DNA of 57,164 bases, from contig ONFF01000024.1 of assembly GCA_900317055.1 (NCBI GenBank), positions 1 through 57,164 on the forward strand, read 5' to 3'. The notes below the pieces were generated by a model. The model ran no database searches and was not told the DNA's origin. It saw only the letters and a program-made list of their open reading frames with translations. A program made the position numbers and the translations under genes. This document shows, piece by piece, positions 23,068 through 31,393 of the stretch. This DNA comes from an uncultured Bacteroidales bacterium (GTDB taxonomy: Bacteria; Bacteroidota; Bacteroidia; Bacteroidales; F082). Position 1 is the stretch's first letter. The number at the start of each line of letters is the position of its first letter.

Positions 23068-24801
23068 CTATTTCACGACGAATTTCACCGTCGCGCCATC
23101 AATGGTGAGAAGATACATGCCACTGGGCAAACCCGACACGTCAATCTGGCGCATCTCCCCTCCGACGCTGCCGGTTTGCAGGACTTGGCCAAGGAGGTTG
23201 GTGATGCGGTATTCATTTGCCGCTGGTAGAGACGTGGCGCGCCGCGTCTCTACAAACAAGATGTCATCGGTCGGGTTGGGATAGACCTGGAATGGGCTCT
23301 CCACGATTTCGTCAACGCGATTTGGATCCAAGAGGCCGAAGATGGGATAGCCGGCATTCTCGCCATCCACATCTTCCACCCATGTGCATTGGCCCATGGC
23401 ACCGGCGTTCAATGCCTCAACCAAGTCGGTGGTGCCATATTGCGCCTCGTCGAGCACCCATGTAGTTGGCGTTGCACCTGGACCGAAAACCGACGAGCCA
23501 GGAAGGAGCGTCCAGTTGCTGACCCCAATGTTGTAGACATAAGGTGTAATCGATTCATTGCCGATCCAATAGCAATTGCTGATCAATGTGTCGCTAAATA
23601 TGGCTGGAAGAACATGCCCGTACCATGAATTCGGGATGTCTGGATTCGATGGCTTGATGATTGCGCCTGCGTTATATACGTTTCGAATTTGTTCATCGTG
23701 AAGTGGAGTGCTTGTTATGCCTCCCATTTGGATCAAAAGAGGATCTTCCGTGAAAATAGCGGTTAAATCACCGCGATTGAAGCAGTTATAAATGGTGCCG
23801 TCGGCTCCTGAGATGCCACCAACCATGATTTCGTCATCATTGACTCCTGTAATGAGTGCCGCGTTACCACAGCATGACATGACGGTTTTTATCGCTGTGC
23901 CAATAATGCCTCCTGTATTCATGCCGCCCGTGATTACGCCCGACTCATGATTGAAACAATATGTGATCAAACAGTTTAGCCCTCCTTGTCCCGCCATACC
24001 TCCTGCGGTACCTTCCGAAACGATTTCGCCAAAGTTGTGGCAGTTTTTGATGATAAAATCGCCATTGCCAACCATACCTCCTGAAAAAGTCCAACCCTTA
24101 ATATAGCCATTATTGACACAATTGTCTATAACAAGATGGCCGTTATTGACAATCGTCTTTCCGACCACACCTCCAGTGCATTCGTTCCAGGTAACACTGG
24201 CATAGTTTACACAATTTTTAATGAAGACCGTATCGTTGACATCAACTTCGCATTGTCCAACCAAACCTCCGCTTGGTTTAGCACTAAAAATCTCAATCCA
24301 GCCATCCACCGAGCAATCCAAGATATGGGTGTTTTTCGCCTTGCCGACGAGAATTCCACCGATTGCAATATAAACAAAAGCCTGTTCATATTCCATGACG
24401 GTGGCTTTTTCAATCCTGACATTTTTTATCGTGGCGTTTTCCGTATATCCAAACAAACCAGACAATTTAAACCCGTTTTCGTACATACCGCTGATGGAGT
24501 GTTTATCGCCGTCAAAAACACCCCTAAAAGTACCCGTCAGACCAATAGGCGTCCAATAGAGGGTATCGCCTTCATTGAGACAAATGTCGTTGGTAAGCAC
24601 ATAGCAGGCATCACCTCCAGTGCCATCATCGGTTTGCTGGGCCAACAACGCCAGTTGCTCCGCAGTCGCAATCTGGTAAGGGTTTTCAGGCGTGCCGTCG
24701 CCGCCGTCGTAGGCTTCGGCGACCGTGCCGTTCCAGGGAGCTTGTGCTCCGCAAGCCAGTCCGAGCGCGAGTAAGACAAAAAATAGCAGATTTCTTTTCA
24801 T
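23068..24801 (-). CDS. GLUG-motif secreted protein with T9SS tail
   Basis: Start at 24801 (577 residues): MKRNLLFFVLLALGLACGAQ is a signal peptide, and an upstream ATG (24852) would lie beyond the -7 element at 24829. The mature part begins with GDGTPENPYQIATAEQLALL, the usual lead-in of GLUG proteins. At least five GLUG-like repeats follow (for example GGLVGQCEV, GGVVGKTI, GGMVGNGDF, GGMAGQGG), which predicts a right-handed beta-helix adhesin. The sorting domain has VYPNPTDDILFVE, YRITNLLGQVLQT, GLPSGMYLLTID and VKFVVK. An extra loop, TRRATSLPA, inside the sorting domain is encoded by a 28-base palindrome at 23226-23253. Confidence 0.87.
   Translation of the reverse strand: MKRNLLFFVLLALGLACGAQAPWNGTVAEAYDGGDGTPENPYQIATAEQLALLAQQTDDGTGGDACYVLTNDICLNEGDTLYWTPIGLTGTFRGVFDGDKHSISGMYENGFKLSGLFGYTENATIKNVRIEKATVMEYEQAFVYIAIGGILVGKAKNTHILDCSVDGWIEIFSAKPSGGLVGQCEVDVNDTVFIKNCVNYASVTWNECTGGVVGKTIVNNGHLVIDNCVNNGYIKGWTFSGGMVGNGDFIIKNCHNFGEIVSEGTAGGMAGQGGLNCLITYCFNHESGVITGGMNTGGIIGTAIKTVMSCCGNAALITGVNDDEIMVGGISGADGTIYNCFNRGDLTAIFTEDPLLIQMGGITSTPLHDEQIRNVYNAGAIIKPSNPDIPNSWYGHVLPAIFSDTLISNCYWIGNESITPYVYNIGVSNWTLLPGSSVFGPGATPTTWVLDEAQYGTTDLVEALNAGAMGQCTWVEDVDGENAGYPIFGLLDPNRVDEIVESPFQVYPNPTDDILFVETRRATSLPAANEYRITNLLGQVLQTGSVGGEMRQIDVSGLPSGMYLLTIDGATVKFVVK
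23226..23253. repeat. 28-base palindrome inside a T9SS sorting domain
   Basis: Arms GTAGAGACG and CGTCTCTAC flank a GC-rich centre (TGGCGCGCCG). All but one of 14 base pairs match. It is in frame and adds residues between FVE and NEYRI of the sorting domain. Elements of this kind are dispersed in other genomes; only one copy lies here. Confidence 0.65.
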
Positions 24802-24828
24802 AGTGATTAGATTTTTTCTTGGTTTTCG

Positions 24829-24836
24829 CAAAAGTA
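24829..24836 (-). promoter_or_regulatory. -7 element for 23068-24801
   Basis: Minus strand TACTTTTG, 27 bases upstream of the start codon. Confidence 0.5.
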
Positions 24837-24965
24837 TAGCAAAAAACCTCAAATAAAACTGATTCCATGGGCCAATCCACTATTTTTCAGGAAATCAATA
24901 TTGATTGTCAACAGATTACGAAAAATTTTTCCACTAAAAAGTTGTTGGAAATCCTTGATAAATTT

Positions 24966-25027
24966 GCAAAATTCGTTTTATTCGCCGAACAAAACAACGG
25001 CGAATTATACGAATTAAACGAATTTTG
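24966..25027. repeat. Iterated-word hairpin (CGAATTA units)
   Basis: One arm has CAAAATTCG and TTTTATTCGCCG; the other has CGGCGAATTATACG, AATTAAACG and AATTTTG. The arms are complementary but the right one has one word more. The element ends exactly at the stop codon of regulator 4. The rest of the gap 24837-24965 is AT-rich without a gene. Confidence 0.55.
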
Positions 25028-26410
25028 TCACCCGACAAACCGCCTCCATAGCACCTCAAACGAATCGGTTTGCGTCTTTTTCTTGATGCTGGTGCGGTAT
25101 TTCGACACGGTGTTTTCGCGCAGGTCGAGGATGTCGGCGATTTCCTTCGTGCGGAAAGGGAAATAGGAAAGCACACAGATGTCGAGCTCGGTGCCGTTCA
25201 GGTCGGGATGGGCGGCCTTCAGTTTCGTCAAGGCTTCGGGATAGGCTTCGTTGAACACTTCGAGGATACGGTTGAAGGTGTTGTTGCGCTTGTCGTCGTA
25301 GATGGCCTGCACCTTCATCCGCAAAACCTCGTTGGCATGAGCCTCCAAGGCACCGTGCGCGGCTTGCAGGTCGCGTTGGATGGCTTCGTTCGCTTGGGTC
25401 ATCTTCTTGCGGTAGACGCGATGGTAGACGACAAAGGCGGCAGCCGCTAACAAAAGCAGGGCTGCAACCACGCTAACAGTTCTTAACCTGTTTGTCTTAT
25501 ATGCCTGTTTCTGTTCACGCAAGTCGATCAACCGTGCATCACGTTCGGCCTTGTAGTTCTCGTATTGCTTTACGGCCAGCATCCCGTCGCTCACCCTATC
25601 CGATTCGGCTTTAACATAGGTCTTATTGAAGCTATGACAAAACGCAGCGCTATCCGCATTTCCCTCCTCTTCATAGATTTGTTCAAGCAACGACATGATG
25701 GCACTCCGTTCCAAATCACCCGTTTGCATATCCAACACTTTCAGCAGATATGGCTTCGCATCAAGACGATACGGCGAGTGATACATACTGATGCCGAGAC
25801 TGACGGAGTCATTTGTTGCGCTCATCCCACGTCGCGTCTTGAAAGCGATCGTGTTGCGTTGCACCATGAAGCAGGAGTCGAACTGGTGTTGGTCATAGTA
25901 CAAGTCCGACAACACAAGCTGGGCAGTAAAATAGTCATTCAAGTCGCCAGCAACCGTGTCCAGATAAGGCGTCACGAAATCGTGATAGTAGCGTGCGGAG
26001 TCGCTTTCCTTTAACGTCGAAAAGGCATTGGCCAATTCCAAACTGGACCTTACCATCCAGGTAGTGTCTTGAGCCATACGCTGGTATGCCAACGCCCAAC
26101 GCAAAGCATCGATTTCAGCGTTTTTGGCTATCTTTCGCCGAAATACGTATGCCATCTGGTAATAGGCACGCGAGGCAAGCAGCATCTCCTCGTCTGTCAT
26201 GTCTTCGGGCAAATATTCAAGATTTCCAGCCACATGGACAAAATGCGGAAAAGCTTGCAGCAAACTGTCCTGCTGAAGACAAACGAAACCGCTGTCATAA
26301 TAGGCTTTGGCTTCCTGCAAGTCAGCTTCAGAGGCACGTTGAGGCATCCTTCCGCAAGACATCACCGAAAACAGAAACAACAAACCTACTATGTGACTCA
26401 ATGTTTTCAC
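25028..26410 (-). CDS. Membrane TPR/LuxR-type HTH regulator (paralogue 4)
   Basis: A 460-residue protein that starts with GTG at 26410. The signal MKTLSHIVGLLFLFSVMSC puts the Cys at residue 19. A TPR-like helical region follows (about 30-300), then a transmembrane helix (about 309-331, TVSVVAALLLLAAAAFVV), a shorter coiled coil and a LuxR-like HTH (about 405-450) with HPDLNGTELDICVLSY, FRTKEIADILDLRENTV and SKYRTSIKKK. It is the most diverged of the four and is not followed by the paired direct repeats found after the others. It lies 24 bases after the stop codon of the GH20 gene. Confidence 0.84.
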   Translation of the reverse strand: MKTLSHIVGLLFLFSVMSCGRMPQRASEADLQEAKAYYDSGFVCLQQDSLLQAFPHFVHVAGNLEYLPEDMTDEEMLLASRAYYQMAYVFRRKIAKNAEIDALRWALAYQRMAQDTTWMVRSSLELANAFSTLKESDSARYYHDFVTPYLDTVAGDLNDYFTAQLVLSDLYYDQHQFDSCFMVQRNTIAFKTRRGMSATNDSVSLGISMYHSPYRLDAKPYLLKVLDMQTGDLERSAIMSLLEQIYEEEGNADSAAFCHSFNKTYVKAESDRVSDGMLAVKQYENYKAERDARLIDLREQKQAYKTNRLRTVSVVAALLLLAAAAFVVYHRVYRKKMTQANEAIQRDLQAAHGALEAHANEVLRMKVQAIYDDKRNNTFNRILEVFNEAYPEALTKLKAAHPDLNGTELDICVLSYFPFRTKEIADILDLRENTVSKYRTSIKKKTQTDSFEVLWRRFVG

Positions 26411-26415
26411 GGCGG

Positions 26416-26423
26416 CAAAATTA
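26416..26423 (-). promoter_or_regulatory. -7 element 5 bases before regulator 4 start
   Basis: Minus strand TAATTTTG, then CCGCC, then GTG. The spacing equals that of the other three regulators even though the start codon is GTG, which argues that the spacing is selected. Confidence 0.6.
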
Positions 26424-26433
26424 ATATTTTACC

Positions 26434-28596
26434 TCATTCCACTTCTATCTCATCCACGAAAATCCAAGCAGGATTGCCGAATCCACTATGGTCTTCAGGC
26501 AGGTCGTAACCTAAAATCACGACTTCGACAAACTTTGCCGTGACGGGCTCAAAGTCCACTTCGTAGGCGAAGATGCCGTCTCTGTCTTCCCAAGTGGAAA
26601 TCGGGATGTCCTTCTGCGCCACCTCACGGAAGTTCTCACCATCGTCGGAGACCAACACCTTGACTTGGCTCGGGTTGTAAATCCATGCGCCTTTGTTCAC
26701 CAAGGCATGGAAGCGAACATGCTTCATCTCAGCAGGTTGCTCCAAATCGATAATGGCATCCAGGGGATAGCCGCAGAAGCCCAGCCAACGTCCTGAGTTG
26801 TAGGCTCCCCTACCCAAATTGCCGTCGTTGAGCAACGATGCTCCTTCATAGGTGTATTTCTCGGCAGGCTGTTGGCGTAGCGTAATGGGTTTGCGGGTGG
26901 CCAAATTGGTTTCCACCGTGTCGGCCCAAACCTGTGGGTTGAAGATGTGGTTAGCGTAGGTGTAATGATAGAGTTCGTAGAGTTGCGTCATATGGCGGCA
27001 ACGCTCCACAAAAGCGTCAAAGTCACGCTCTTGCGGGTTATTCCACTGTATTTCCGTCAAAGCCTCCATGCGCGGCAGGGCCATGTACTGCACATGCCAG
27101 AAATGGGCGATGTATTCCGTCCAGATGTTGGCTTGCACTCCGATGATATGCTTTTGCTGCTCAGGTGTCAACTCCTCGGGCAGGGGCTGGAACTCATACA
27201 CGCGCTCCACGGGCAGAAAGCCACCAATACACATAGGCTCGCTAGCGATGTCCTCGCTCTGGTAGTAGTCGAAGTAGAGGTGCGAAGACGGCGCCATAAT
27301 CACATCGTGGCCCTTGCGTGCTGCCTCGATGCCGCCTTCCGTGCCGCGCCAACTCATGATGATGGCCGTCTCGGAGACGTTGCCTTCCAAGATCTCGTCC
27401 CAACCGATGACACGTCTTCCACGGGCCTCCACCACCTTGGCCATGCGGTTCATCACATAGCTCTGCAGGTAGTCCTCAGCGGAGAACTTGTCGTCTTTCT
27501 TGATGCCCAATTCCTTGATTTTGGCTTGGCACTTGGGGCACTTTTCCCAGCGCACCTTGGGACATTCATCGCCGCCAATGTGAATATAGGGCGAAGGAAA
27601 CACATCCATCACCTCGTTGAGCACATCCTCGACAAACAGCATGGTCTCCTCGTTACCTGCACAAAGCACGTCTTCCGACACGCCCCAGCGCTTCCACACC
27701 TCGTAAGGACCGCCGGTGCAACCCAAATGCGTATAGCAAGCCAAGGCAGCCTGCATGTGGCCCGGCAAATCGATTTCAGGAATGATGTTGATGTGACGCT
27801 CGGCGGCATATTCAATGAGGTCGTGGAGCTCGTCTTGGGTATAGAAACCGCCATGGCGAATGGTGTCGTAGAGGTTGCCATTATGCCCAATGACGGTACC
27901 GTTACGGTAGGCACCAATTTCAGTCAATTCGGGATACTTCTTGATTTCGATGCGCCAGCCTTGGTCGTCGCTGAGGTGGAAGTGGAACTGGTTCATGTTG
28001 TGCATGGCCAACATGTCAATGTAAACCTTCACCGAATCCAAAGGGATGAAATGGCGACAAGGATCGAGGTGCATGCCACGATAAGCGAAGTTGGGCCAAT
28101 CACGGATGGTACCGCAGAGAAGTTGACACTTGGTCTCGCCCATGTCATTCCTGCCTTGGCTTGTGGGTTGGCTGGAATCTATGGGCGAGATAGGCAAGCT
28201 CTTACGGAGAGTTTGAATGCCATAAAACACGCCGGCTGCATCAGAGCCTATGATGGTGACTTGCTTGGGTGTGATGTTGATTTCGTAGGCTTCGGCTTGG
28301 TCGAAATCCTCGGGAACTACTTTCAGCACAATGCCATCCGATTGGCCTTGGCATTCTAAAACATTCAAGGCGTAGCCCATGATGTCATTGACATATTCGC
28401 TGAGGAACTGTGCCTCGCGTTGGAGTCCCGATTCGTAATAGACAATAGTCTTTGGGCCTAGTTCGAATGGCTTCTCTTCATTCAGTTGAACCTCTTTGGG
28501 TTGCGGGATGATGTCGTAATTGGCGACAGGGAGTTGCTCTTTTGTGCAAGCAGCAAAAGCCATCGCTACAAGGCAGAATAGTAATAGTCTTTTCAT
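26434..28596 (-). CDS. Beta-N-acetylhexosaminidase, GH20 lipoprotein
   Basis: A 720-residue protein. The lipoprotein signal MKRLLLFCLVAMAFAAC puts the Cys at residue 17. The GH20b N-terminal domain covers about residues 28-165. The GH20 TIM barrel (about 168-540) starts with YRGMHLDPCRHFIPLDSVK, has HFHLSDDQGWRIEIK and EIDLPGH, and carries the catalytic Asp343-Glu344 pair in IHIGGDECPK. The last ~150 residues (about 570-720) look like an F5/8 type C/CBM32 sugar-binding domain. It removes terminal GlcNAc or GalNAc from glycans at the cell surface or in the periplasm. It lies 17 bases after the membrane protein gene at 28614, so it is probably cotranscribed with it. Confidence 0.95.
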   Translation of the reverse strand: MKRLLLFCLVAMAFAACTKEQLPVANYDIIPQPKEVQLNEEKPFELGPKTIVYYESGLQREAQFLSEYVNDIMGYALNVLECQGQSDGIVLKVVPEDFDQAEAYEINITPKQVTIIGSDAAGVFYGIQTLRKSLPISPIDSSQPTSQGRNDMGETKCQLLCGTIRDWPNFAYRGMHLDPCRHFIPLDSVKVYIDMLAMHNMNQFHFHLSDDQGWRIEIKKYPELTEIGAYRNGTVIGHNGNLYDTIRHGGFYTQDELHDLIEYAAERHINIIPEIDLPGHMQAALACYTHLGCTGGPYEVWKRWGVSEDVLCAGNEETMLFVEDVLNEVMDVFPSPYIHIGGDECPKVRWEKCPKCQAKIKELGIKKDDKFSAEDYLQSYVMNRMAKVVEARGRRVIGWDEILEGNVSETAIIMSWRGTEGGIEAARKGHDVIMAPSSHLYFDYYQSEDIASEPMCIGGFLPVERVYEFQPLPEELTPEQQKHIIGVQANIWTEYIAHFWHVQYMALPRMEALTEIQWNNPQERDFDAFVERCRHMTQLYELYHYTYANHIFNPQVWADTVETNLATRKPITLRQQPAEKYTYEGASLLNDGNLGRGAYNSGRWLGFCGYPLDAIIDLEQPAEMKHVRFHALVNKGAWIYNPSQVKVLVSDDGENFREVAQKDIPISTWEDRDGIFAYEVDFEPVTAKFVEVVILGYDLPEDHSGFGNPAWIFVDEIEVE

Positions 28597-28613
28597 TTAT
28601 TATTGTTTTATAA

Positions 28614-29261
28614 TCATTTCGCGTTAATACAACGTGACTTGATGAAATTATAGACAAAATCAAAGTCCTCGTCGGCCACATAAACCTGGTTCTTATCGAG
28701 CAGTTGGTTAACCTTGATCAGATTGAGCCGACGGCGCGCTTTGACACGCCGCACATTTACAAACTCCGAAGTGGATTTTGTTTTGGCGGTGGCCAACATG
28801 CCTGCACCAATCGTCGTAGGACTTTTGGCCATAGCACCCACCAACGCCGTAATCAGCCCAATCACCTCCGCTTTTTTGACTTGTCGGGGCATCTGGATGT
28901 GGGTCACTTCTTTCTCGTCCATCTCGAAAAGAACAACATACTTGCCTAATACGGCTGCCGTAACCAAAACACCAATGATTGTCAAGACAACAAATATTCC
29001 TAACATGATACCCGAAAGCTTCGTCCAAAACAGGAAATAATCCAAGCTCATATTGCCTAGGCCTATGATCAATCCGAACAGCCATATGATGCCGATGGAA
29101 ATCATCATAACCTTGAGAACCGTAAAGAAGATAGTTGGGTTTTTCAGCATATTCATCTCATACACCCAACGGTATTTCCCATCACTACATAGACGGACTT
29201 CCTTGCCTTGATAAGCCTTGCTTTCAACAGTCTGAGAGGCTTTTTCTAATGTCGCTTCCAT
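28614..29261 (-). CDS. Two-helix membrane protein, unknown function
   Basis: Start placed at 29261 (215 residues): a longer frame to 29366 would overlap tsf and lie upstream of the -7 element at 29274-29281. The N-terminal ~45 residues are soluble and include LCSDGKYRWVYEMNM. Two hydrophobic helices follow (TVLKVMMISIGIIWLFGLII and LSGIMLGIFVVLTIIGVLV). A C-terminal soluble domain has EVTHIQMPRQVKKAEV, an Ala/Gly-rich part (IGAGMLATAKT) and a basic part (RRVKARRRL), ending FIKSRCINAK. I do not recognise the family with certainty; the C-terminal part could be a bacterial PH-like module. Confidence 0.7.
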   Translation of the reverse strand: MEATLEKASQTVESKAYQGKEVRLCSDGKYRWVYEMNMLKNPTIFFTVLKVMMISIGIIWLFGLIIGLGNMSLDYFLFWTKLSGIMLGIFVVLTIIGVLVTAAVLGKYVVLFEMDEKEVTHIQMPRQVKKAEVIGLITALVGAMAKSPTTIGAGMLATAKTKSTSEFVNVRRVKARRRLNLIKVNQLLDKNQVYVADEDFDFVYNFIKSRCINAK

Positions 29262-29273
29262 GACTTTTTTTTG

Positions 29274-29281
29274 CAAAAATA
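29274..29281 (-). promoter_or_regulatory. -7 element downstream of tsf terminator
   Basis: Minus strand TATTTTTG, formed in part by the U-tract of the tsf terminator, 12 bases before the ATG at 29261. One sequence thus serves the end of one transcript and the start of the next. Confidence 0.5.
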
Positions 29282-29309
29282 AAAAAAGGATGGCATACGC
29301 CATCCTTTT
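29281..29309 (-). terminator. Terminator of the rplM-rpsI-rpsB-tsf operon
   Basis: Stem GGATGGC (29288-29294) and GCCATCC (29299-29305) with loop ATAC; on the minus strand it is followed by a run of T. It lies 24 bases after the tsf stop codon. Confidence 0.85.
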
Positions 29310-29332
29310 CTGTTGATTTTTGTCAAACAGGC

Positions 29333-30325
29333 TTATTCGCCCAACTTGATACGCACGAAGTTGCAAACCGTGGCTTCCTTGTCGGCAGCCTGGATGTATT
29401 CGGCGACGGTCTTCGGGTCGGCGACCAGAGAGACTTGGTTGAGCAGGCAGCTCTCCTTGAAGAACTTGTTCAGACGGCCTTTGGCGATGTTCTGAATCAT
29501 GCCTTCGTTGAGTTGCACTTGACCAGGCACAGTGGCCTTGATTTCGCGGGCCTGAGCACCTTGTTCCTCAGTGATGTAACCCTTGGTGATGTTCGAGTTG
29601 ATGTGGTCATCGCTATCGACGTGGTTGGGGTTGATACCAGCCTTGCGGAGAGCCTTCTCGACTTCCTTCTGGATCTGTTCTTCCTTGGTCTTGTCGACGG
29701 CAACGGCGAACTCGCGGTCCTTCACCTCTTGCGGGATGGAGGCTTCGCTCACCGAAAGCGGGTTCATGGCGGCGACGTGCATGCACACCTCGTGGCTCAC
29801 TTCCTCAACACCGGCGAAACTCTTGTTCATTTCGACGATGGTGGCGAGGCGGTTGCCAGGGTGGTTGTAGTTGGCCACATATTCACCTTCAAGGACTTTG
29901 AAGGCACCGAGTTCGGTCTTCTCACCAGTGACAGCGCTTTGATTGGCGACGAGGGCTTCAACGGTTTGGCCGTCGAGCGTCATGGCCTTCAGGGCTTCGA
30001 TGTCCTTCACGCGGTTGGCGACAGCCATGTCAAGCACATCCTTCGTGAACTTCACGAAGTCGGCGTTGTTGGCAACGAAGTCGGTCTCGCAGTTCACCAT
30101 GATGATGGCGGCGTACTTGTGGTCATCAGTGGCCTTTGAAAGCACGCAGCCTTCGCTGGCGGTGCGGTCGGCGCGCTTGGCAGCCTTGGCCATACCCTTC
30201 TTGCGAAGGATGTCGATAGCGGCTTGGATATCGCCATCGGTCTCGACGAGAGCCTTCTTGCAGTCCATCATGCCAGCACCCGTCATCTGTCTCAGTTCAT
30301 TAACTTGAGAAGCGGTAATATTCAT
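29333..30325 (-). CDS. tsf: Translation elongation factor Ts
   Basis: A 330-residue protein, the usual length in Bacteroidales. The N-terminal UBA-like domain has VNELRQMTGAGMMDCKKALVE, and the family motif around MVNCETDFVANNADF follows. It catalyses GDP-GTP exchange on EF-Tu in the cytoplasm. It is the last gene of the operon rplM-rpsI-rpsB-tsf; the terminator lies just downstream at 29281-29309. Confidence 0.98.
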   Translation of the reverse strand: MNITASQVNELRQMTGAGMMDCKKALVETDGDIQAAIDILRKKGMAKAAKRADRTASEGCVLSKATDDHKYAAIIMVNCETDFVANNADFVKFTKDVLDMAVANRVKDIEALKAMTLDGQTVEALVANQSAVTGEKTELGAFKVLEGEYVANYNHPGNRLATIVEMNKSFAGVEEVSHEVCMHVAAMNPLSVSEASIPQEVKDREFAVAVDKTKEEQIQKEVEKALRKAGINPNHVDSDDHINSNITKGYITEEQGAQAREIKATVPGQVQLNEGMIQNIAKGRLNKFFKESCLLNQVSLVADPKTVAEYIQAADKEATVCNFVRIKLGE

Positions 30326-30357
30326 GTTGTGTGTTGTTTTTAAGGTGATTATAATAA

Positions 30358-30459
30358 CTCTGGCTACTGGCTGCTGGCTATTGGCAACTTCAAAAAAAGG
30401 AAAGATCTTCCTTATTCAATTAAGCTGCCAGAAGCCAAAGGCCAGAAGCCAGAAGCAAA
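30358..30459. repeat. Iterated-word hairpin between rpsB and tsf
   Basis: The left arm has GGCTACTGGCTGCTGGCTA and TTGGCAA; the right arm has TGCCAGAAGCC, AAAGGCC, AGAAGCC and AGAAGC. The words GGCT(A/G) on one side are complementary to AGCC on the other. The hairpin is transcribed between two coding genes of one operon. Confidence 0.55.
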
Positions 30460-31284
30460 TTAATTCTTAGCGACGGGGCGGCGAGGGCGGCGGTTGCTAC
30501 GAGGACGGCGTTCGTCCTTGTTTTCCTCTTCCTCGGCGTTGTCTTTCACTTCGTCAACTTCTTCCTCTTCCTCTTCTTGGATGAGGTCCTTGTTGTTCTT
30601 GCGCTCGGTGATGCCTTCCTCGATGGCGTCGACCATCTTGCCGACGATGAGGGCGATGCTCTTCGAAGCGTCGTCATTGGCCGGGATGGGGAAGTCGATG
30701 AGGTTGGGGTTGGTGTTGGTGTCGACGATGGCGAAGGTCGGGATGTTGAGCTTGCGGGCTTCAGCAACGGCGATGTGTTCCTTCATGATGTCGACCACGA
30801 ACAGGGCTGAAGGCAGACGGCTCAGGTCGGCGATGGAACCGAGGTTCTTCTCGAGTTTCTCGCGTTCACGCTCGATCTGCAGCTTCTCACGCTTTGAAAG
30901 GCTCTTGTATGCGTCGCTGTTCATCATCTTGTCGATGCTTGTCATTTTCTTGACGGCCTTGCGGATGGTGGCGAAGTTGGTGAGCATGCCGCCGGGCCAA
31001 CGCTCGGTCACGTAAGGCATGTTGACTTTTTGGGCGAGTTCGGCGACGACATCCTTGGCCTGTTTCTTGGTGGCCACGAAGAGCACGCGCTTGCCCGATT
31101 TGGCCAGTTGGCAGAGGGCATTGGCAGCCTCGTCCATCTTGGCTTGTGTCTTATAGAGGTCTATGATGTGGATACCATTGCGCTCCATGAAAATATAGGG
31201 AGCCATGTTCGGATTCCATTTTCTTCTGAGGTGACCGAAATGACAACCGGCATCCAGTAATTCTTCAAATGTTACTTGTGTCAT
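30460..31284 (-). CDS. rpsB: 30S ribosomal protein S2
   Basis: A 274-residue protein. FEELLDAGCHFGHLRRKWNPNM and later RWPGGMLTNFATIRK and VVDIMKEHIAVAEARKLNIP are S2 signatures. The last ~45 residues are a low-complexity tail: an acidic stretch (QEEEEEEVDEVKDNAEEEEN) and then a basic end (RRPRSNRRPRRPVAKN); such tails are common in the phylum. It lies between rpsI and tsf. Confidence 0.98.
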   Translation of the reverse strand: MTQVTFEELLDAGCHFGHLRRKWNPNMAPYIFMERNGIHIIDLYKTQAKMDEAANALCQLAKSGKRVLFVATKKQAKDVVAELAQKVNMPYVTERWPGGMLTNFATIRKAVKKMTSIDKMMNSDAYKSLSKREKLQIEREREKLEKNLGSIADLSRLPSALFVVDIMKEHIAVAEARKLNIPTFAIVDTNTNPNLIDFPIPANDDASKSIALIVGKMVDAIEEGITERKNNKDLIQEEEEEEVDEVKDNAEEEENKDERRPRSNRRPRRPVAKN

Positions 31285-31393
31285 GTGTTGTTTTCTTTTT
31301 AATGTTTACATTCGCTAAATACAATCGCTGAGTAGTCTGCATAAGAATCTCAGCAATTTGGATACTAAACAAAATCGCTTTGCTTCTAAGGGC

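Noticed and set aside
1-26410. The island as an integrated element or prophage
   Set aside because: No integrase, transposase, phage gene or flanking tRNA with attachment repeats is seen; expansion by duplication explains it better.
26947-28359. A 470-codon open frame on the plus strand opposite the GH20 gene
   Set aside because: It is an antisense shadow of a clearly conserved GH20 enzyme; its product is His/Val-rich with no domain.
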